Assembly: GCA_003279715.1 (NCBI GenBank)
Contig: QCGY01000002.1
Coordinates: forward strand, 50,051 to 114,050
DNA: 64,000 nucleotides
DNA from: Pelagibacteraceae bacterium AG-390-D18
Lineage (GTDB): Bacteria; Pseudomonadota; Alphaproteobacteria; Pelagibacterales; Pelagibacteraceae
Reading direction: 5' to 3'
The position numbers and the translations under genes are program-made. The notes beneath the pieces are model-generated. The model searched no databases and had not been told where the DNA came from. It saw only the letters and a program-made list of their open reading frames with translations. Shown here in pieces: positions 52,584-63,792 of this stretch (within the stretch, counting starts at the first letter, position 1; each line of letters begins with the position of its first letter).

Positions 52584-54496
52584 TGAAAAATTATAAATTT
52601 TTAAATGATATAAATTTTCCATCTGATTTGAGAAAACTATCAGAAGATGATTTACAAAAAGTTTCCGATGAAGTTAGAGAGGAAATGATCGGTGCAGTTT
52701 CTGAAACTGGAGGACATTTAGGTGCAGGTTTAGGAGTGGTAGAATTAACAGTTGCTCTTCACTACGTTTTTGATACGCCTAATGATAAATTGATCTGGGA
52801 TGTAGGACATCAATCTTATCCACATAAAATTTTAACAGGAAGAAAAAATAAGATTAGATCTTTAAGACAAGGAAATGGATTATCAGGATTTACAAAAAGA
52901 TCAGAGAGCGAATATGATCCTTTTGGTGCCGCTCATAGCTCAACATCTATATCATCAGCTCTAGGAATTGCTGAAGCAAATAAATTAGCAAATAAATCAT
53001 CTAACGTAATTGCAGTAATTGGCGACGGTGCAATCAGTGCAGGGATGGCTTATGAAGCCATGAATAATGCTGGAGCATCAAAAACAAAAATGATTGTTAT
53101 TTTGAATGATAACGATATGTCAATTGCGAAACCAGTAGGTGCTATGAGAACTTATCTAGCAAAGTTATTTACTGGAAAAATTTATTTTAGTCTGAGGGAA
53201 ACTATTAAATTAATAACGTCTTCGTTTTCAAAACGATTTAGTGCAAAAGCAGGTAAAGCTGAAGATTTTCTTCGATCAGCTGTTACAGGAGGTACATTAT
53301 TTAATTCATTGGGTTTTTATTATGCAGGTCCAATTGATGGTCATGATTTAGATAGTCTTGTCCCTATTCTTAAAAATGCAAGAGATTCTAAACACGAAGG
53401 ACCAATTATGATTCACATTAAAACACAAAAAGGAAAAGGCTATTCTTATGCAGAAAAAGCATCTGATCATTACCACGGTGTTTCAAAATTTAATGTGAAG
53501 ACAGGAGAACAAGTTAAAAGTGGTAGCAATCTTCCAGCTTATACAAAAGTATTTGCAAACACGTTGATTAAACATGCTCAAAAAGATAGTAAAATTGTTG
53601 GAATTACAGCAGCAATGCCAGGTGGTACAGGTATGGATATTTTTGGAAAAGAATTTCCCAAAAGAATGTTTGATGTAGGTATAGCGGAACAACATGCTGT
53701 AACTTTTGCAGCAGGCTTAGCTACAGAAGGTTACAAACCTTATGCTGCAATTTATTCTACCTTTCTACAAAGAGCTTATGATCAAGTAGTACATGATGTA
53801 GCTATTCAAAGTTTACCTGTAAGATTTGCAATAGATAGAGCAGGTCTTGTAGGTGCAGACGGGTCCACACATGCTGGATCATTTGATATTACATATTTAT
53901 CAACTTTGCCTAATTTTATTGTAATGGCAGCAAGTGATGAAGTTGAGTTAGTAAAAATGATTAATACATCTGTAGATATTAATGATAAACCTAGTGCAAT
54001 AAGATATCCTAGAGGAACAGGAGTGGGTCTTGATTTACCTTCGATCGATGAAAAGATTGAAATTGGTAAAGGAAAAGTAGTTCAAGAAGGAAATCAAGCT
54101 TGTATTTTAAGTTTTGGAACTAGGCTTGAAGAGTGTAAATCAGCAGCTGAAGAATTAAAAAATAAAGGTGTATCAGTAACAATTATTGACGCAAGATTTG
54201 CAAAACCTTTAGATCAAGAACTTATTTTAAAATGTGCTAGACAACACGAAGTAATGATAACCATTGAAGAAGGATCAATAGGTGGTTTTGGCTCTCATGT
54301 TAAAAATTTATTAGCTGAAAAAGGAGTATTTGACAAAGGATTAAAGTTTAGAGCAATGACATTACCTGATACTTTTATTGAACAAGATAATCCTAAGAAA
54401 ATGTATGATGTTGCTGGTTTAAATGCTTCACAAATTTCAAAGAAAGTTCTAGATATTTTGTTTACAAAAGACTCAATTAAGGTAGTTAAGAATTAA
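52583..54496 (+). CDS. dxs: 1-deoxy-D-xylulose-5-phosphate synthase
   Basis: A 637-residue thiamine diphosphate enzyme, the first of the MEP pathway. [20 protein letters not shown] and [16 protein letters not shown] lie in the N-terminal domain, the ThDP motif is GDGAISAG to NDN, and the pyrimidine domain has [18 protein letters not shown]. The length is standard. It demands thiamine, whose late steps are encoded by thiD and thiE in this window. Confidence 0.96.
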   Translation: MKNYKFLNDINFPSDLRKLSEDDLQKVSDEVREEMIGAVSETGGHLGAGLGVVELTVALHYVFDTPNDKLIWDVGHQSYPHKILTGRKNKIRSLRQGNGLSGFTKRSESEYDPFGAAHSSTSISSALGIAEANKLANKSSNVIAVIGDGAISAGMAYEAMNNAGASKTKMIVILNDNDMSIAKPVGAMRTYLAKLFTGKIYFSLRETIKLITSSFSKRFSAKAGKAEDFLRSAVTGGTLFNSLGFYYAGPIDGHDLDSLVPILKNARDSKHEGPIMIHIKTQKGKGYSYAEKASDHYHGVSKFNVKTGEQVKSGSNLPAYTKVFANTLIKHAQKDSKIVGITAAMPGGTGMDIFGKEFPKRMFDVGIAEQHAVTFAAGLATEGYKPYAAIYSTFLQRAYDQVVHDVAIQSLPVRFAIDRAGLVGADGSTHAGSFDITYLSTLPNFIVMAASDEVELVKMINTSVDINDKPSAIRYPRGTGVGLDLPSIDEKIEIGKGKVVQEGNQACILSFGTRLEECKSAAEELKNKGVSVTIIDARFAKPLDQELILKCARQHEVMITIEEGSIGGFGSHVKNLLAEKGVFDKGLKFRAMTLPDTFIEQDNPKKMYDVAGLNASQISKKVLDILFTKDSIKVVKN

Positions 54497-54504
54497 TAAT
54501 AGTT

Positions 54505-55587
54505 TTAACTGCACTGAGCTTTGTGCATTAAATAGTGATCTAATAAAACACAATTCATCATAGCTTCACCAACAGGAACAGCTCTTATGCCTACACAAGG
54601 GTCATGTCTTCCTTTAACAGATATAGTTGTGTTTTTTCCAAATTTATTAATTGTTTTTCTGGTTGTTAAAATTGATGATGTTGGTTTAACAGCAAACGAG
54701 GCAATAATTTCTTGACCACTTGATATGCCACCTAAGATACCTCCAGCATTATTAGAGTTAAATTTTAACTTTTTGCCTTTTTGAGAAATCTCGTCTGAGT
54801 TTTGTTCTCCACTTAATTGTGCTGAGTTCATTCCGGAACCAATGTTTACTCCTTTTACAGCATTGATGCTCATCAAACCTGAAGCAATATCAGAGTCTAG
54901 TTTTGAATATATTGGGGCACCTAATCCAGCAGGTACTCCTCTTGCTCTTATTTCGATCACAGCTCCACAAGAAGATCCAGATTTTCTAACACCTAATAAA
55001 TATTTTTCCCAAAGTTTAATCATTGATTTGTCCGGACAAAAAAATGGATTTTTCGTGATTACTTTATCTTTCCATTGATTTGTATCGCATCCTAATATTC
55101 CTAGTTGAGTTACGGCTCCTATAACCTTGAACTTTTTACCTAACTTATTCTGTAGAACTAATTTGGCAATTGCACCAGCTGCAACTCGAGCTGCAGTTTC
55201 TCTTGCAGAGGATCTACCTCCACCTCTATAGTCTCTAATTCCATATTTTTTAAAATAAGTTAAATCAGCATGTCCTGGTCTAAATTTATCTTTTATGTTC
55301 CCATAATCTTTAGATCTCATATCTTTGTTGTAAATTATGAGTGAAATAGGAGTTCCGGTTGTTTTACCTTCAAACACACCAGATAGAATTTGAACTTTAT
55401 CGTCTTCTTTACGTTGAGTTGTAAATTTTGATTGTCCTGGTTTTCTTTTATCAAGTTCTATTTGTATATCTTGTTCTTTAATTCTTATGTTGGGCGGGCA
55501 CCCATCTACTACACAGCCTATTGCAGGTCCGTGAGATTCCCCCCAAGTTGAGAATCGAAATAGCTTTCCAAAAGTATTAAATGACAT
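54505..55587 (-). CDS. aroC: Chorismate synthase
   Basis: A 360-residue FMN-dependent enzyme of the shikimate pathway. It starts [20 protein letters not shown], then [31 protein letters not shown] and [17 protein letters not shown], followed by [16 protein letters not shown] and KPTSSI near the C terminus. It converges with dxs (8 bp). A 33-bp gap to the divergent pdxH must hold both promoters. Confidence 0.96.
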   Translation of the reverse strand: MSFNTFGKLFRFSTWGESHGPAIGCVVDGCPPNIRIKEQDIQIELDKRKPGQSKFTTQRKEDDKVQILSGVFEGKTTGTPISLIIYNKDMRSKDYGNIKDKFRPGHADLTYFKKYGIRDYRGGGRSSARETAARVAAGAIAKLVLQNKLGKKFKVIGAVTQLGILGCDTNQWKDKVITKNPFFCPDKSMIKLWEKYLLGVRKSGSSCGAVIEIRARGVPAGLGAPIYSKLDSDIASGLMSINAVKGVNIGSGMNSAQLSGEQNSDEISQKGKKLKFNSNNAGGILGGISSGQEIIASFAVKPTSSILTTRKTINKFGKNTTISVKGRHDPCVGIRAVPVGEAMMNCVLLDHYLMHKAQCS

Positions 55588-55620
55588 TATTTATACTGTA
55601 TAGATTATTATGTTTAAATT

Positions 55621-56247
55621 ATGAATCAAAAAAACTCACTCGGTCTCAATAATTGTTTCTTAGATCTTGATGATCCTATCGAATTGTTCAAAGTGTGGAT
55701 GGATGAAGCAAAAGAATCAGAACCTAATGATTCTAATGCTCTCTCATTAGCAACATCTAGTGGAAACAACCTACCATCAGTCAGAATGGTTTTATTAAAA
55801 GATTTTAATCAAAATGGTTTTGTATTTTATACTAATTTAAATAGTCAAAAAGGAAATGAGCTTAAAGAAAATCCAAATGCTGCAATGTGTTTCCATTGGA
55901 AAAGTCTTTTAAGACAAATAAGAATTAGTGGAACGATAACCCAAGTAGATGATATTGTAGCAGACCAATATTACAATTCACGAGGTTATGATAGTAGAAT
56001 TGGAGCTTGGGCATCAAATCAAAGTAATGAATTAAAAAATAGAGATGAACTTAAAAAATCAATTAAAGAGTTTAAACAAAAGTTTAATGATAAGAATAAT
56101 GTGCCAAGACCTAGCCATTGGTCTGGTTGGAATTTATCACCAACAAGAATAGAATTTTGGTTGGATGGAGATAATAGAATTCATGAAAGATTAAATTATA
56201 CTATTGATAAAAGTGGTAATTGGATTAAATCTTTACTAAGCCCTTAA
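55621..56247 (+). CDS. pdxH: Pyridoxamine 5'-phosphate oxidase
   Basis: A 208-residue FMN enzyme of pyridoxal phosphate synthesis. PSVRMVLLKDFNQNGFVFYTN binds FMN, AAMCFHWKSLLRQIRISG follows, and the C terminus has PTRIEFWLDGDNRIHERLNY; substrate-binding Arg/His residues lie there. The end overlaps the converging ispB gene by 4 bp. Confidence 0.95.
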   Translation: MNQKNSLGLNNCFLDLDDPIELFKVWMDEAKESEPNDSNALSLATSSGNNLPSVRMVLLKDFNQNGFVFYTNLNSQKGNELKENPNAAMCFHWKSLLRQIRISGTITQVDDIVADQYYNSRGYDSRIGAWASNQSNELKNRDELKKSIKEFKQKFNDKNNVPRPSHWSGWNLSPTRIEFWLDGDNRIHERLNYTIDKSGNWIKSLLSP

Positions 56248-57257
56248 AAATTTCTTGCTAAACTAAATGAAGTGAGGTTTTTAAGAATTATTTTTTCTTT
56301 TGAGTCCTTAAATACTGTGAGAGAGTTAGAAGCAAGATTGATGTAATGTTGAGCTTTTTGATAGCATTCATTTATAATCTCATACTTTTTTATCAAAACA
56401 ATTATTATATCAAAGTCATCTTTATTTCTTGAATCTTTTTTAAATAATTCTGTTAATAATTTTTTTTCATCAATATCTATTTTTTGAAATAGTAAAATTA
56501 TAGGTAAAGTAATTTTACCTTCAGAAAAATCTTGACCTATCTTTTTACCGAATAATTTTAAATCTGAATTGTAATCAAGGGTATCATCAGCAATTTGAAA
56601 AGTTAATCCAAGATTTCTTCCATAGAACTCAAGAGCGTCTTTTTCTTTAGAGTCAACGTCTGACAAAATTGCACCTACTTTTGTTGAAGCTGCAAAAAGC
56701 TCAGCAGTTTTTGCTGATATGATTTTAAGGTAAGTTTCTTCAAGCATATCAACTTCACCTTTATGTTGAAGCTGTAAAACTTCTCCCTGAGCAATTTTTG
56801 AAGAAGTTGATGATAATAATTTTAAAACCTCTAAATTGCCATCCTCTACCATCATTTCAAAACATCGACTTAATAAATAGTCCCCAATTAAAACTGATGA
56901 ATGATTGTCCCAAACTTTATTTAATGTATCTTTACCTCTTCTTACAGTTCCTCCATCAATTACATCATCATGCATTAAAGTTGCGCTATGAATTAATTCA
57001 ACACAAGCTGCTAAATTTATATCTCTTGAGCCTTTCGAGTACCCACATAATTTTGCAGATCCAAGAGTTAATAGGGCCCTTAATCTTTTTCCACCAGTTT
57101 GAATATGATAGTCTGTCATTTTTTGAACTAATCCAACATCACTTGCTAATTTTGATTTTATCTTTTCTTCAGTGAGAATTAGTTTATCTTCAACAGAATC
57201 TTTAAGTTCAAAGTATGAGTTGTTTATTTGATTTTTAAGCTGAACTACTGTTCCCAT
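56244..57257 (-). CDS. ispB: Long-chain polyprenyl diphosphate synthase (octaprenyl/decaprenyl)
   Basis: A 337-residue trans-prenyl synthase. GGKRLRALL marks the IPP site, the first Asp-rich motif is LMHDDVIDGGTVRRG (the DDxxD type of long-chain synthases), and the second is FQIADDTLDYNS. It makes the ubiquinone side chain; the chain length cannot be read safely. It could also serve other lipids. Its start lies 30 bp from a large inverted repeat that may hold a divergent promoter. Confidence 0.92.
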   Translation of the reverse strand: MGTVVQLKNQINNSYFELKDSVEDKLILTEEKIKSKLASDVGLVQKMTDYHIQTGGKRLRALLTLGSAKLCGYSKGSRDINLAACVELIHSATLMHDDVIDGGTVRRGKDTLNKVWDNHSSVLIGDYLLSRCFEMMVEDGNLEVLKLLSSTSSKIAQGEVLQLQHKGEVDMLEETYLKIISAKTAELFAASTKVGAILSDVDSKEKDALEFYGRNLGLTFQIADDTLDYNSDLKLFGKKIGQDFSEGKITLPIILLFQKIDIDEKKLLTELFKKDSRNKDDFDIIIVLIKKYEIINECYQKAQHYINLASNSLTVFKDSKEKIILKNLTSFSLARNF

Positions 57258-57286
57258 AATGATTTTAAATTAATATATTTGTGTTT

Positions 57287-57342
57287 TATATATTACTTAT
57301 CAATTGACGCACCCAATTCTTCAATTATAAGTAATTTATATA
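57287..57342. promoter_or_regulatory. Inverted repeat with candidate divergent promoters between ispB and the S49 peptidase gene
   Basis: The arms at 57287-57306 and 57322-57342 form 19 A/T-rich base pairs with one bulged base on the left (57301) and two on the right (57336-57337), around a 15-nt loop. On the + strand TTGACG (57304-57309) and TATAAG (57326-57331) are 16 bp apart. On the - strand TTGAAG (57324-57319) and GATAAG (57301-57296) are 17 bp apart. The symmetry therefore places divergent promoter-like boxes in both arms. Confidence 0.5.
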
Positions 57343-57371
57343 TTCAATAAATAATTCTATAAGGGATAATA

Positions 57372-58178
57372 ATGTTCTCTTTTTTTAAAAAGAAAAAGAC
57401 CGTAGCTCATATTAAATTAAATGGAGTTATTGGAAATGCTGGAAAATTTAAACAAGGCATTGACTTTGCTGGTCAAGAGGAACTTGTTAAAAAGGCTTTT
57501 TCTCTAAAAAAAGCCTCATGTGTAGCTATATCCATAAACTCACCAGGCGGGTCACCAGTTCAGTCACACATGATTTATAATTTTATCAGGCAGGAAGCTA
57601 AAAATAACAAAAAAAAAGTAATTGTATTTGCTGAAGATGTTGCGGCATCAGGGGGATATTTAATTTCATGTGCTGGAGATGAGATTTATGCAAATTCAAG
57701 CTCAATAATTGGTTCTATAGGAGTTATCTATTCTTCTTTTGGATTTACAGAGCTGATAAAAAAAATTGGTGTTGAAAGAAGGGTGCACACAGCTGGAAAA
57801 AACAAAAGCACTTTAGATCCTTTTTTAGAAGAAAAAAATGAGGACATAGAAAGATTAAAAAATATTCAGTTAGATTTACATAAAGATTTTATTGATGTGG
57901 TAGAAAAAAGCAGAGGCACTAAATTAAACAATTCTGAAGTAGAACTTTTTTCTGGAGAATTTTGGTCTGGAAGTAAAGCTAAAGATTTAGGGTTGATAGA
58001 TGGAATAGGAGATGCTCAACAAGTTCTCAAAGAAAAATTTGGAAATGATGTTGTTATTAAAAAATTTGAAAAATCAAAAGGTTGGTTAAGCCAAAAACTT
58101 TCTTCATCTAATAATCAAGTAGATCAATTAGCCAATATTTTAGATGAAAGGTCAATCTGGCAAAGATATGGTTTCTAA
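57372..58178 (+). CDS. S49-family (SppA-like) signal-peptide peptidase
   Basis: A 268-residue protease of the short SppA/SohB type. [12 protein letters not shown] (about 55-66) precedes the catalytic Ser in [17 protein letters not shown], and the partner Lys lies in [10 protein letters not shown]. No membrane helix is apparent at the N terminus, unlike E. coli SppA. It probably degrades signal peptides or envelope protein fragments. The gene start follows a GGGATAAT sequence. It overlaps glyQ. Confidence 0.9.
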   Translation: MFSFFKKKKTVAHIKLNGVIGNAGKFKQGIDFAGQEELVKKAFSLKKASCVAISINSPGGSPVQSHMIYNFIRQEAKNNKKKVIVFAEDVAASGGYLISCAGDEIYANSSSIIGSIGVIYSSFGFTELIKKIGVERRVHTAGKNKSTLDPFLEEKNEDIERLKNIQLDLHKDFIDVVEKSRGTKLNNSEVELFSGEFWSGSKAKDLGLIDGIGDAQQVLKEKFGNDVVIKKFEKSKGWLSQKLSSSNNQVDQLANILDERSIWQRYGF

Positions 58179-59049
58179 AATAAAAAAACCAAAACAAAAA
58201 TTTAAATCATTTCAAGATACAATTTTTAATCTTCAAAAATTTTGGAGTAAAAAGGGCTGTATTGTTCTTCAGCCATATGATATTGAAGTTGGTGCTGGAA
58301 CTTTTCATCCTGCAACAACACTTAGATCGTTAGGTCCAAAACATTGGAAAGCTGCTTATGTTCAGCCATCAAGAAGACCAACGGATGGAAGATATGGTGA
58401 CAATCCAAATAGATTGCAACATTACTATCAATTTCAAGTTTTAATTAAACCTTCACCAGATAATATAAAAAAATTGTACCTTAATAGTTTGTCTGTGATT
58501 GGTATTGATCACAATGAACATGATATCAGGTTTGTTGAGGATGATTGGGAAAGCCCAACACTTGGTGCAGCAGGTTTAGGTTGGGAAGTTTGGTGTGATG
58601 GTATGGAAATAACACAATTTACGTACTTTCAACAAATGGCAGGATATGAATGTATGCCTGTTTCAGTAGAAATTACTTATGGATTAGAAAGAATATGTAT
58701 GTTTACGCAACAACAAAAGAATGTTTATGATTTAATATGGAATGATGATGGAGTAAAATATCATGACGTTTTTCATCAAGCTGAAAAAGAATTTTCTGCA
58801 TACAACTTTGAACACGCAAATGTTGAAAGTTTATTAAAAATGTTTGATATGATTGAACAAGAAGCTAAATCTCTTGTAGAAAAGAAAATATCATTACCAG
58901 CGTATGATCAATGTTTAAAAGCAAGCCATATATTTAATATTCTCGATGCTAGAGGAGCAATCAGTGTTGCTCAAAGAGCTGGATATATAGGAAGAATTAG
59001 AGATATTACTAAAGCGGCAGCAGGTATTTGGTTAGATAGTCAAAGCTAA
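58168..59049 (+). CDS. glyQ: Glycyl-tRNA synthetase alpha subunit
   Basis: A 293-residue catalytic subunit of the bacterial alpha2beta2 enzyme. [18 protein letters not shown] begins the conserved part; [38 protein letters not shown] and YGLERICMF follow. I chose ATG 58168, which overlaps the previous gene by 11 bp; ATG 58144 would add eight residues with no conserved content. No glycine riboswitch is seen upstream, and no gap could hold one. Confidence 0.95.
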   Translation: MVSKIKKPKQKFKSFQDTIFNLQKFWSKKGCIVLQPYDIEVGAGTFHPATTLRSLGPKHWKAAYVQPSRRPTDGRYGDNPNRLQHYYQFQVLIKPSPDNIKKLYLNSLSVIGIDHNEHDIRFVEDDWESPTLGAAGLGWEVWCDGMEITQFTYFQQMAGYECMPVSVEITYGLERICMFTQQQKNVYDLIWNDDGVKYHDVFHQAEKEFSAYNFEHANVESLLKMFDMIEQEAKSLVEKKISLPAYDQCLKASHIFNILDARGAISVAQRAGYIGRIRDITKAAAGIWLDSQS

Positions 59050-61119
59050 ATGTCAGAATTTTTTTTAGAATTATTTAGTGAAGAAATACCTTCATCTCTT
59101 CAAAAAAGCTTAAGAGAAGATCTTTTAAATAATTTTGTTAAAATATTTAATGAAAAATCAATTTCATTTAAAAAAAACTCATCATTTTCTACACCAAATA
59201 GATTAGTCATATTATTTGAGGGTTTACAAAAAAAGATAATATTAAAATCTGAGCAAATTAGAGGCCCAAATGTAAAAGCTCCAGAAATCGCGCTAGAGGG
59301 TTTTCTTAGATCAAATAATATTGTTAAAAAAGATCTTATTAAAAAAAAATTAGATAAGGGTGAATTTTATTTTTTTAAAACAAAATCAAAAAAACTTAGT
59401 ACTCAAGATCTATTAGAAGAGTTAATTCCGCAAATTCTAAATAAAATTCAATGGAAAAAATCAATGAGGTGGAGTGATTTTAGTTTAAGTTGGGGAAGGC
59501 CATTAAAATCAATTTTAGCAATATTTGATAAAAAAAAATTAACTTTTAATTTTCATCATTTAACCTCTTCAAATACCTCATTTATAGATAAAGAGTTTGA
59601 GGAGAAAAAAAAGATATTCACTGATTTTAAAGATTATAATAATTTTTTCAAAAAAATAAATATTACTATAGATCATAATTTAAGGAAAAATTTTATAGAA
59701 AAAAAATTAGATGAAATTTCAAGTAAAAGAAATGTAAAGATTGAAAATAATCCTAAATTAATTGATGATATTGTTGATCTTACAGATCAACCCAATGTTA
59801 TACTATGTGAATTTGATAGAAAATTTCTAAATATTCCTAAAGAAATTTTGATAATTACAATGCAATATCATCAAAAATATTTTCCAACTTTTGATAAAAA
59901 GGGAAATATTACAAATGAATTTCTAGTTGTAACGAATAAGAAAGATATAAATGGACTAATAAAACTTGGAAATGAAAGAGTTGTTGAAGCCAGATTAAAT
60001 GATGCTGAGTTTTTTTGGAAGAAAGATAAATCGCAAAATTTAGTTAAAAGAGTTTCAGTGCTTAAATCCATGAATTATTTTAAAGGGCTTGGAACATATT
60101 TCGATAAAGTTCAAAGAATGAGAAAAATAGGTGGAATGCTTTCTGATGAATTATTAATTAGTAAAGATAAAGTTGAATTATCTGCATCTATTTGCAAAGT
60201 TGATTTAGTTTCAGAACTTGTGGGAGAATTTCCAGAACTACAAGGTATTATGGGAGGTTATTTTGCAGAAGCTCAGGGTTTTGAAAAAGATGTTTGTAAA
60301 GCTATTAGTGAGCAGTATTTACCAGTTGGATTAAATTCAAAAGTACCTAAAAAGCCATATAGTGTTGCACTATCTCTTGCTGATAAAATAGACACGCTTG
60401 TTGGTTTCTTTGGAATAAATCAAAAGCCAACAAGTTCAAAAGATCCATTTGCTCTAAGGAGACTAGCTTTAGGGATAGTCAAAACAATAGTTGAAAATAA
60501 AAAAGATTTTAAATTAAGAGACTTAATTAGTTATTCAGCTGGATTGTATTTTGACCAAGGTTTTGAATTTGAAAATAAATCTCTACAGAAAGAATTAGAG
60601 AATTTTTTAATGGATAGGTTGAAATTTTACATGAAAGAGGAAAAAATTCGTAATGATATTATCTCAGCCTCTACAAGCTTTCTTAATTTAGATCAATCTG
60701 TGATAATTTTTGGTAAGGCTAAAAGTTTAAATAAGTTCATTGATAAACCTAATGGAATAGATGTTGTTTCAAGCTTTAAACGAGCATCAAGTATATTAGA
60801 AAGTGAGTTAAAAGATAAAAAACTAGAAATATCAAATACAACTGACCCTGGTATTTTCAAAACTGAGTTTGAGAAAAATTTATATAAAAAAATTGTTGAA
60901 TTAAAAAAGTACTTTCAAAATATTAATAAAGATGAGGATTTTGATCTAACTATTAACAATTTAGCTGAGTCCAAAAAAGTAATTTTTGATTTTTTTGACA
61001 ATGTCATTATTAACGAGAATGACATCACAATTAAAAAAAACAGACTGGAACTAATTCAAATGTTATGTAAAACGTTTGATTATTATGTTAATTTTTCTCT
61101 AATCGATTCCCGTCAATGA
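59050..61119 (+). CDS. glyS: Glycyl-tRNA synthetase beta subunit
   Basis: A 689-residue subunit with the HD-like and anticodon-binding parts. EFFLELFSEEIPSS opens it, SMRWSDFSLSWGRPLKSIL and ITMQYHQKYFPTFD follow, then ARLNDAEFFWKKDK and ADKIDTLVGFFGINQKPTSS with DPFALRRLALG. It binds tRNA-Gly with GlyQ. It starts right after the glyQ stop and overlaps ppdK by 4 bp. Confidence 0.96.
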   Translation: MSEFFLELFSEEIPSSLQKSLREDLLNNFVKIFNEKSISFKKNSSFSTPNRLVILFEGLQKKIILKSEQIRGPNVKAPEIALEGFLRSNNIVKKDLIKKKLDKGEFYFFKTKSKKLSTQDLLEELIPQILNKIQWKKSMRWSDFSLSWGRPLKSILAIFDKKKLTFNFHHLTSSNTSFIDKEFEEKKKIFTDFKDYNNFFKKINITIDHNLRKNFIEKKLDEISSKRNVKIENNPKLIDDIVDLTDQPNVILCEFDRKFLNIPKEILIITMQYHQKYFPTFDKKGNITNEFLVVTNKKDINGLIKLGNERVVEARLNDAEFFWKKDKSQNLVKRVSVLKSMNYFKGLGTYFDKVQRMRKIGGMLSDELLISKDKVELSASICKVDLVSELVGEFPELQGIMGGYFAEAQGFEKDVCKAISEQYLPVGLNSKVPKKPYSVALSLADKIDTLVGFFGINQKPTSSKDPFALRRLALGIVKTIVENKKDFKLRDLISYSAGLYFDQGFEFENKSLQKELENFLMDRLKFYMKEEKIRNDIISASTSFLNLDQSVIIFGKAKSLNKFIDKPNGIDVVSSFKRASSILESELKDKKLEISNTTDPGIFKTEFEKNLYKKIVELKKYFQNINKDEDFDLTINNLAESKKVIFDFFDNVIINENDITIKKNRLELIQMLCKTFDYYVNFSLIDSRQ

Positions 61120-63773
61120 ATAAACTAATCTTAAATTTCAAATCTAAAGATAGTAAAAAAATTAAAGAACCTAAAAATTTTTTAGGTGGAAAGGGTGCAA
61201 ATTTATCTGAAATGGGAAGAATGGGTCTTCCTGTTCCACCAGGATTTACAATCTCGACAAAGGTTTGTGAACTTTTTTATAAAGATAAAAAAAAATTAAA
61301 TAAAAATTTAGTAACTCAAATAAAAAAAGAGTTAAAAATTATTGAAAAAGATGTACATAAAAAATTTGGTGATTTAAAAAACCCTTTACTACTCTCAGTA
61401 AGATCAGGAGCGAGAGTGTCTATGCCAGGAATGATGGATACAATTTTAAATCTTGGTTTAAACGATAAGACGGTAAATGCCTTAGCCCTAAAAACTTCAA
61501 ATGGAAGATTTGCTAAAGATAGCTACAGAAGATTTATTCAAATGTATGGCAATGTAGTAATGGGAGTCGAAGGCTATCATTTTGAAGAATTAATTGAAAA
61601 TTACAAACTTACAAAAGGTGTTCTCTTAGATACAGATCTAGATGAAAATGATTGGGACGGATTGATAGATGATTTTAAAAGAACTGTTAAAGAAAAAGCA
61701 AAAAAGGATTTTCCACAAGATGTTTATCAGCAATTATTAGGAGCAATTAGTGCAGTATTTTTGTCTTGGGAAAGTAATAGAGCAAAAGTTTATAGAAAAC
61801 TAAATCAAATTCCTGCTGAGTGGGGCACAGCAGTAAATGTACAATCAATGGTTTTTGGTAATATGGGTGAGGATTGTGCAACAGGAGTGGTATTTACAAG
61901 AAATCCTTCAGAAGGACTAAATGAAATTTATGGTGAATATTTAATTAATGCTCAAGGTGAAGATGTTGTAGCTGGTACTAGAACACCTCAGTACATAACT
62001 AAAAAAGCAAGATTACAAGCTAAAGTAAAAGCTCCATCAATGGAAGAGGTTATGCCTAACGTTTACAAACAACTTCACAAAATTTTAAAAAAATTAGAAA
62101 AACATTATAAAGACATGCAAGATGTTGAATTTACAGTTGAGAATAAAAAACTATGGATGCTTCAAACTAGATCAGGAAAAAGAACAGCTAAATCAGCAGT
62201 AAAGATTGCAGTTGATATGGTAAAAGAAAAATTAATTTCAAAAAAAGAGGCTGTTTTAAGGATTGATCCTAATTCTTTAGACACATTACTTCATCCAACC
62301 TTAGATGAGAAAAGTTCAATTAATGTTATAGCTAATGGTTTGCCGGCCTCTCCAGGTGCTGCAAGTGGTAAAGTTGTTTTTACCTCTGAAGAAGCTGAAA
62401 GATTGACTGGAATGATGCAGGATACAATTTTAGTGAGAGTGGAAACATCACCAGAAGATATTCAAGGAATGCATGCAGCAAAAGGAATTTTGACTGCAAG
62501 AGGAGGTATGACTAGCCATGCAGCTGTTGTTGCAAGAGGGATGGGAAGACCTTGTGTTTCTGGTTCTAGTGAAATTGATATCAATTACGAAAACAAATCA
62601 TTTAAAACTGCATCCTTAGAAATAAAAGAAGGTGAGATTATAACGATTGATGGATCAACAGGTAGAATTATAGCAGGAAGTGTTGCAACTGTGAAACCTG
62701 AAATTTCAGGTGACTTTTCAAAATTAATGTCATGGGCAGATAGTTTTAGAAAATTAAACATCAGAACAAATTCAGAAACACCTAAAGATACTAAAACTGC
62801 AAAAGATTTTGGAGCTGAAGGTATAGGTCTTTGCAGAACTGAACATATGTTTTTTGATGAAGAGAGAATTTTATCTGTTCGAGAAATGATTTTGTCTAAA
62901 ACTAGGGAAGATAGAGCAAAAGCACTTAAAAAACTTTTACCTCATCAAAAAAAAGATTTTGTGGAAATTTTTAAGATTATGAATGGTCTGCCAGTTACAG
63001 TAAGATTATTAGATCCTCCTCTTCATGAATTTCTACCAAGAACAAGTAAGGAAATTAATGAAGTTGCAAATGTTGTAGGACTATCAACTAAAGAGGTTGA
63101 GACTAGAATTGAAGAACTACATGAGCAAAACCCTATGTTAGGACATAGAGGTTGTAGGCTTGGAATATCCTTTCCAGAGATTTATGAAATGCAATGCAGA
63201 GCTATTTTTGAAGCATTAGCTGAACTTAAAAAGAAAAAAGTTAAATCAGCTTTTCCAGAGATTATGATTCCATTAGTTTCTACAGAAGCTGAAATTGAGA
63301 TAATGAAGGATTTAGTGATAAATATTGCAAGTGAGGTTCAAAAACTAAATAAAATTAAAATTGAATTCATGGTTGGCACAATGATTGAGCTACCTAGAGC
63401 TGCAATAAAAGCTAAAGAAATAGCAAAACATGCAGAATTTTTTAGTTTTGGAACTAATGATTTAACACAAACAACATTTGGAATTAGTAGAGATGATAGT
63501 GGTAAGTTTTTAAATGACTATCTGGATAACAAAATATTTTCAATTGATCCATTTGTATCTATTGATGAAGGAGTTGCAGACTTAGTTGAAATTGCTGTTG
63601 ATAAAGGAAAAAGTCAAAATAAAAAATTGAAGCTTGGAATCTGTGGTGAACATGGTGGAGATCCCAAAAGTATTGAGTTTTGCTCTAAAGCAGGTTTAAA
63701 TTATGTTTCTTGCTCACCCTATAGAGTTCCAATTGCAAGATTAGCCGCCGCTCAAGCAGAATTAAAAAAATAA
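61116..63773 (+). CDS. ppdK: Pyruvate, phosphate dikinase
   Basis: An 885-residue three-domain enzyme, converting pyruvate, ATP and phosphate to PEP, AMP and PPi. The ATP-grasp domain starts FLGGKGANLSEMGRMGLPVP (22-41) and has VRSGARVSMPGMMDT. The phosphohistidine domain has GGMTSHAAVVARGMGRPC with His468 and a regulatory-type Thr466. The C-terminal PEP domain has FFSFGTNDLTQTTFG and LGICGEHGGDP. It can drive gluconeogenesis towards the fba-pgk-gap cluster. Its stop lies 19 bp from the tmRNA 3' part. Confidence 0.97.
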   Translation: MNKLILNFKSKDSKKIKEPKNFLGGKGANLSEMGRMGLPVPPGFTISTKVCELFYKDKKKLNKNLVTQIKKELKIIEKDVHKKFGDLKNPLLLSVRSGARVSMPGMMDTILNLGLNDKTVNALALKTSNGRFAKDSYRRFIQMYGNVVMGVEGYHFEELIENYKLTKGVLLDTDLDENDWDGLIDDFKRTVKEKAKKDFPQDVYQQLLGAISAVFLSWESNRAKVYRKLNQIPAEWGTAVNVQSMVFGNMGEDCATGVVFTRNPSEGLNEIYGEYLINAQGEDVVAGTRTPQYITKKARLQAKVKAPSMEEVMPNVYKQLHKILKKLEKHYKDMQDVEFTVENKKLWMLQTRSGKRTAKSAVKIAVDMVKEKLISKKEAVLRIDPNSLDTLLHPTLDEKSSINVIANGLPASPGAASGKVVFTSEEAERLTGMMQDTILVRVETSPEDIQGMHAAKGILTARGGMTSHAAVVARGMGRPCVSGSSEIDINYENKSFKTASLEIKEGEIITIDGSTGRIIAGSVATVKPEISGDFSKLMSWADSFRKLNIRTNSETPKDTKTAKDFGAEGIGLCRTEHMFFDEERILSVREMILSKTREDRAKALKKLLPHQKKDFVEIFKIMNGLPVTVRLLDPPLHEFLPRTSKEINEVANVVGLSTKEVETRIEELHEQNPMLGHRGCRLGISFPEIYEMQCRAIFEALAELKKKKVKSAFPEIMIPLVSTEAEIEIMKDLVINIASEVQKLNKIKIEFMVGTMIELPRAAIKAKEIAKHAEFFSFGTNDLTQTTFGISRDDSGKFLNDYLDNKIFSIDPFVSIDEGVADLVEIAVDKGKSQNKKLKLGICGEHGGDPKSIEFCSKAGLNYVSCSPYRVPIARLAAAQAELKK

Positions 63774-63792
63774 ATATTATTTTTTATTATTA

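Noticed and set aside
56798-57175. 125-codon open frame antisense to ispB
   Set aside because: A Leu/His/Gln-rich translation produced by reverse reading of the prenyl synthase gene; no start signal or homology.
58100-58170. Glycine riboswitch before glyQ
   Set aside because: SAR11 uses glycine riboswitches elsewhere, but glyQ overlaps the upstream peptidase gene and no aptamer-like sequence is visible.
63764-63792. Rho-independent terminator of ssrA on the - strand
   Set aside because: The GGGGC/GCCCC hairpin is part of the coding piece, and the T-rich run lies more than 20 bp beyond it, so it is not a classical terminator.
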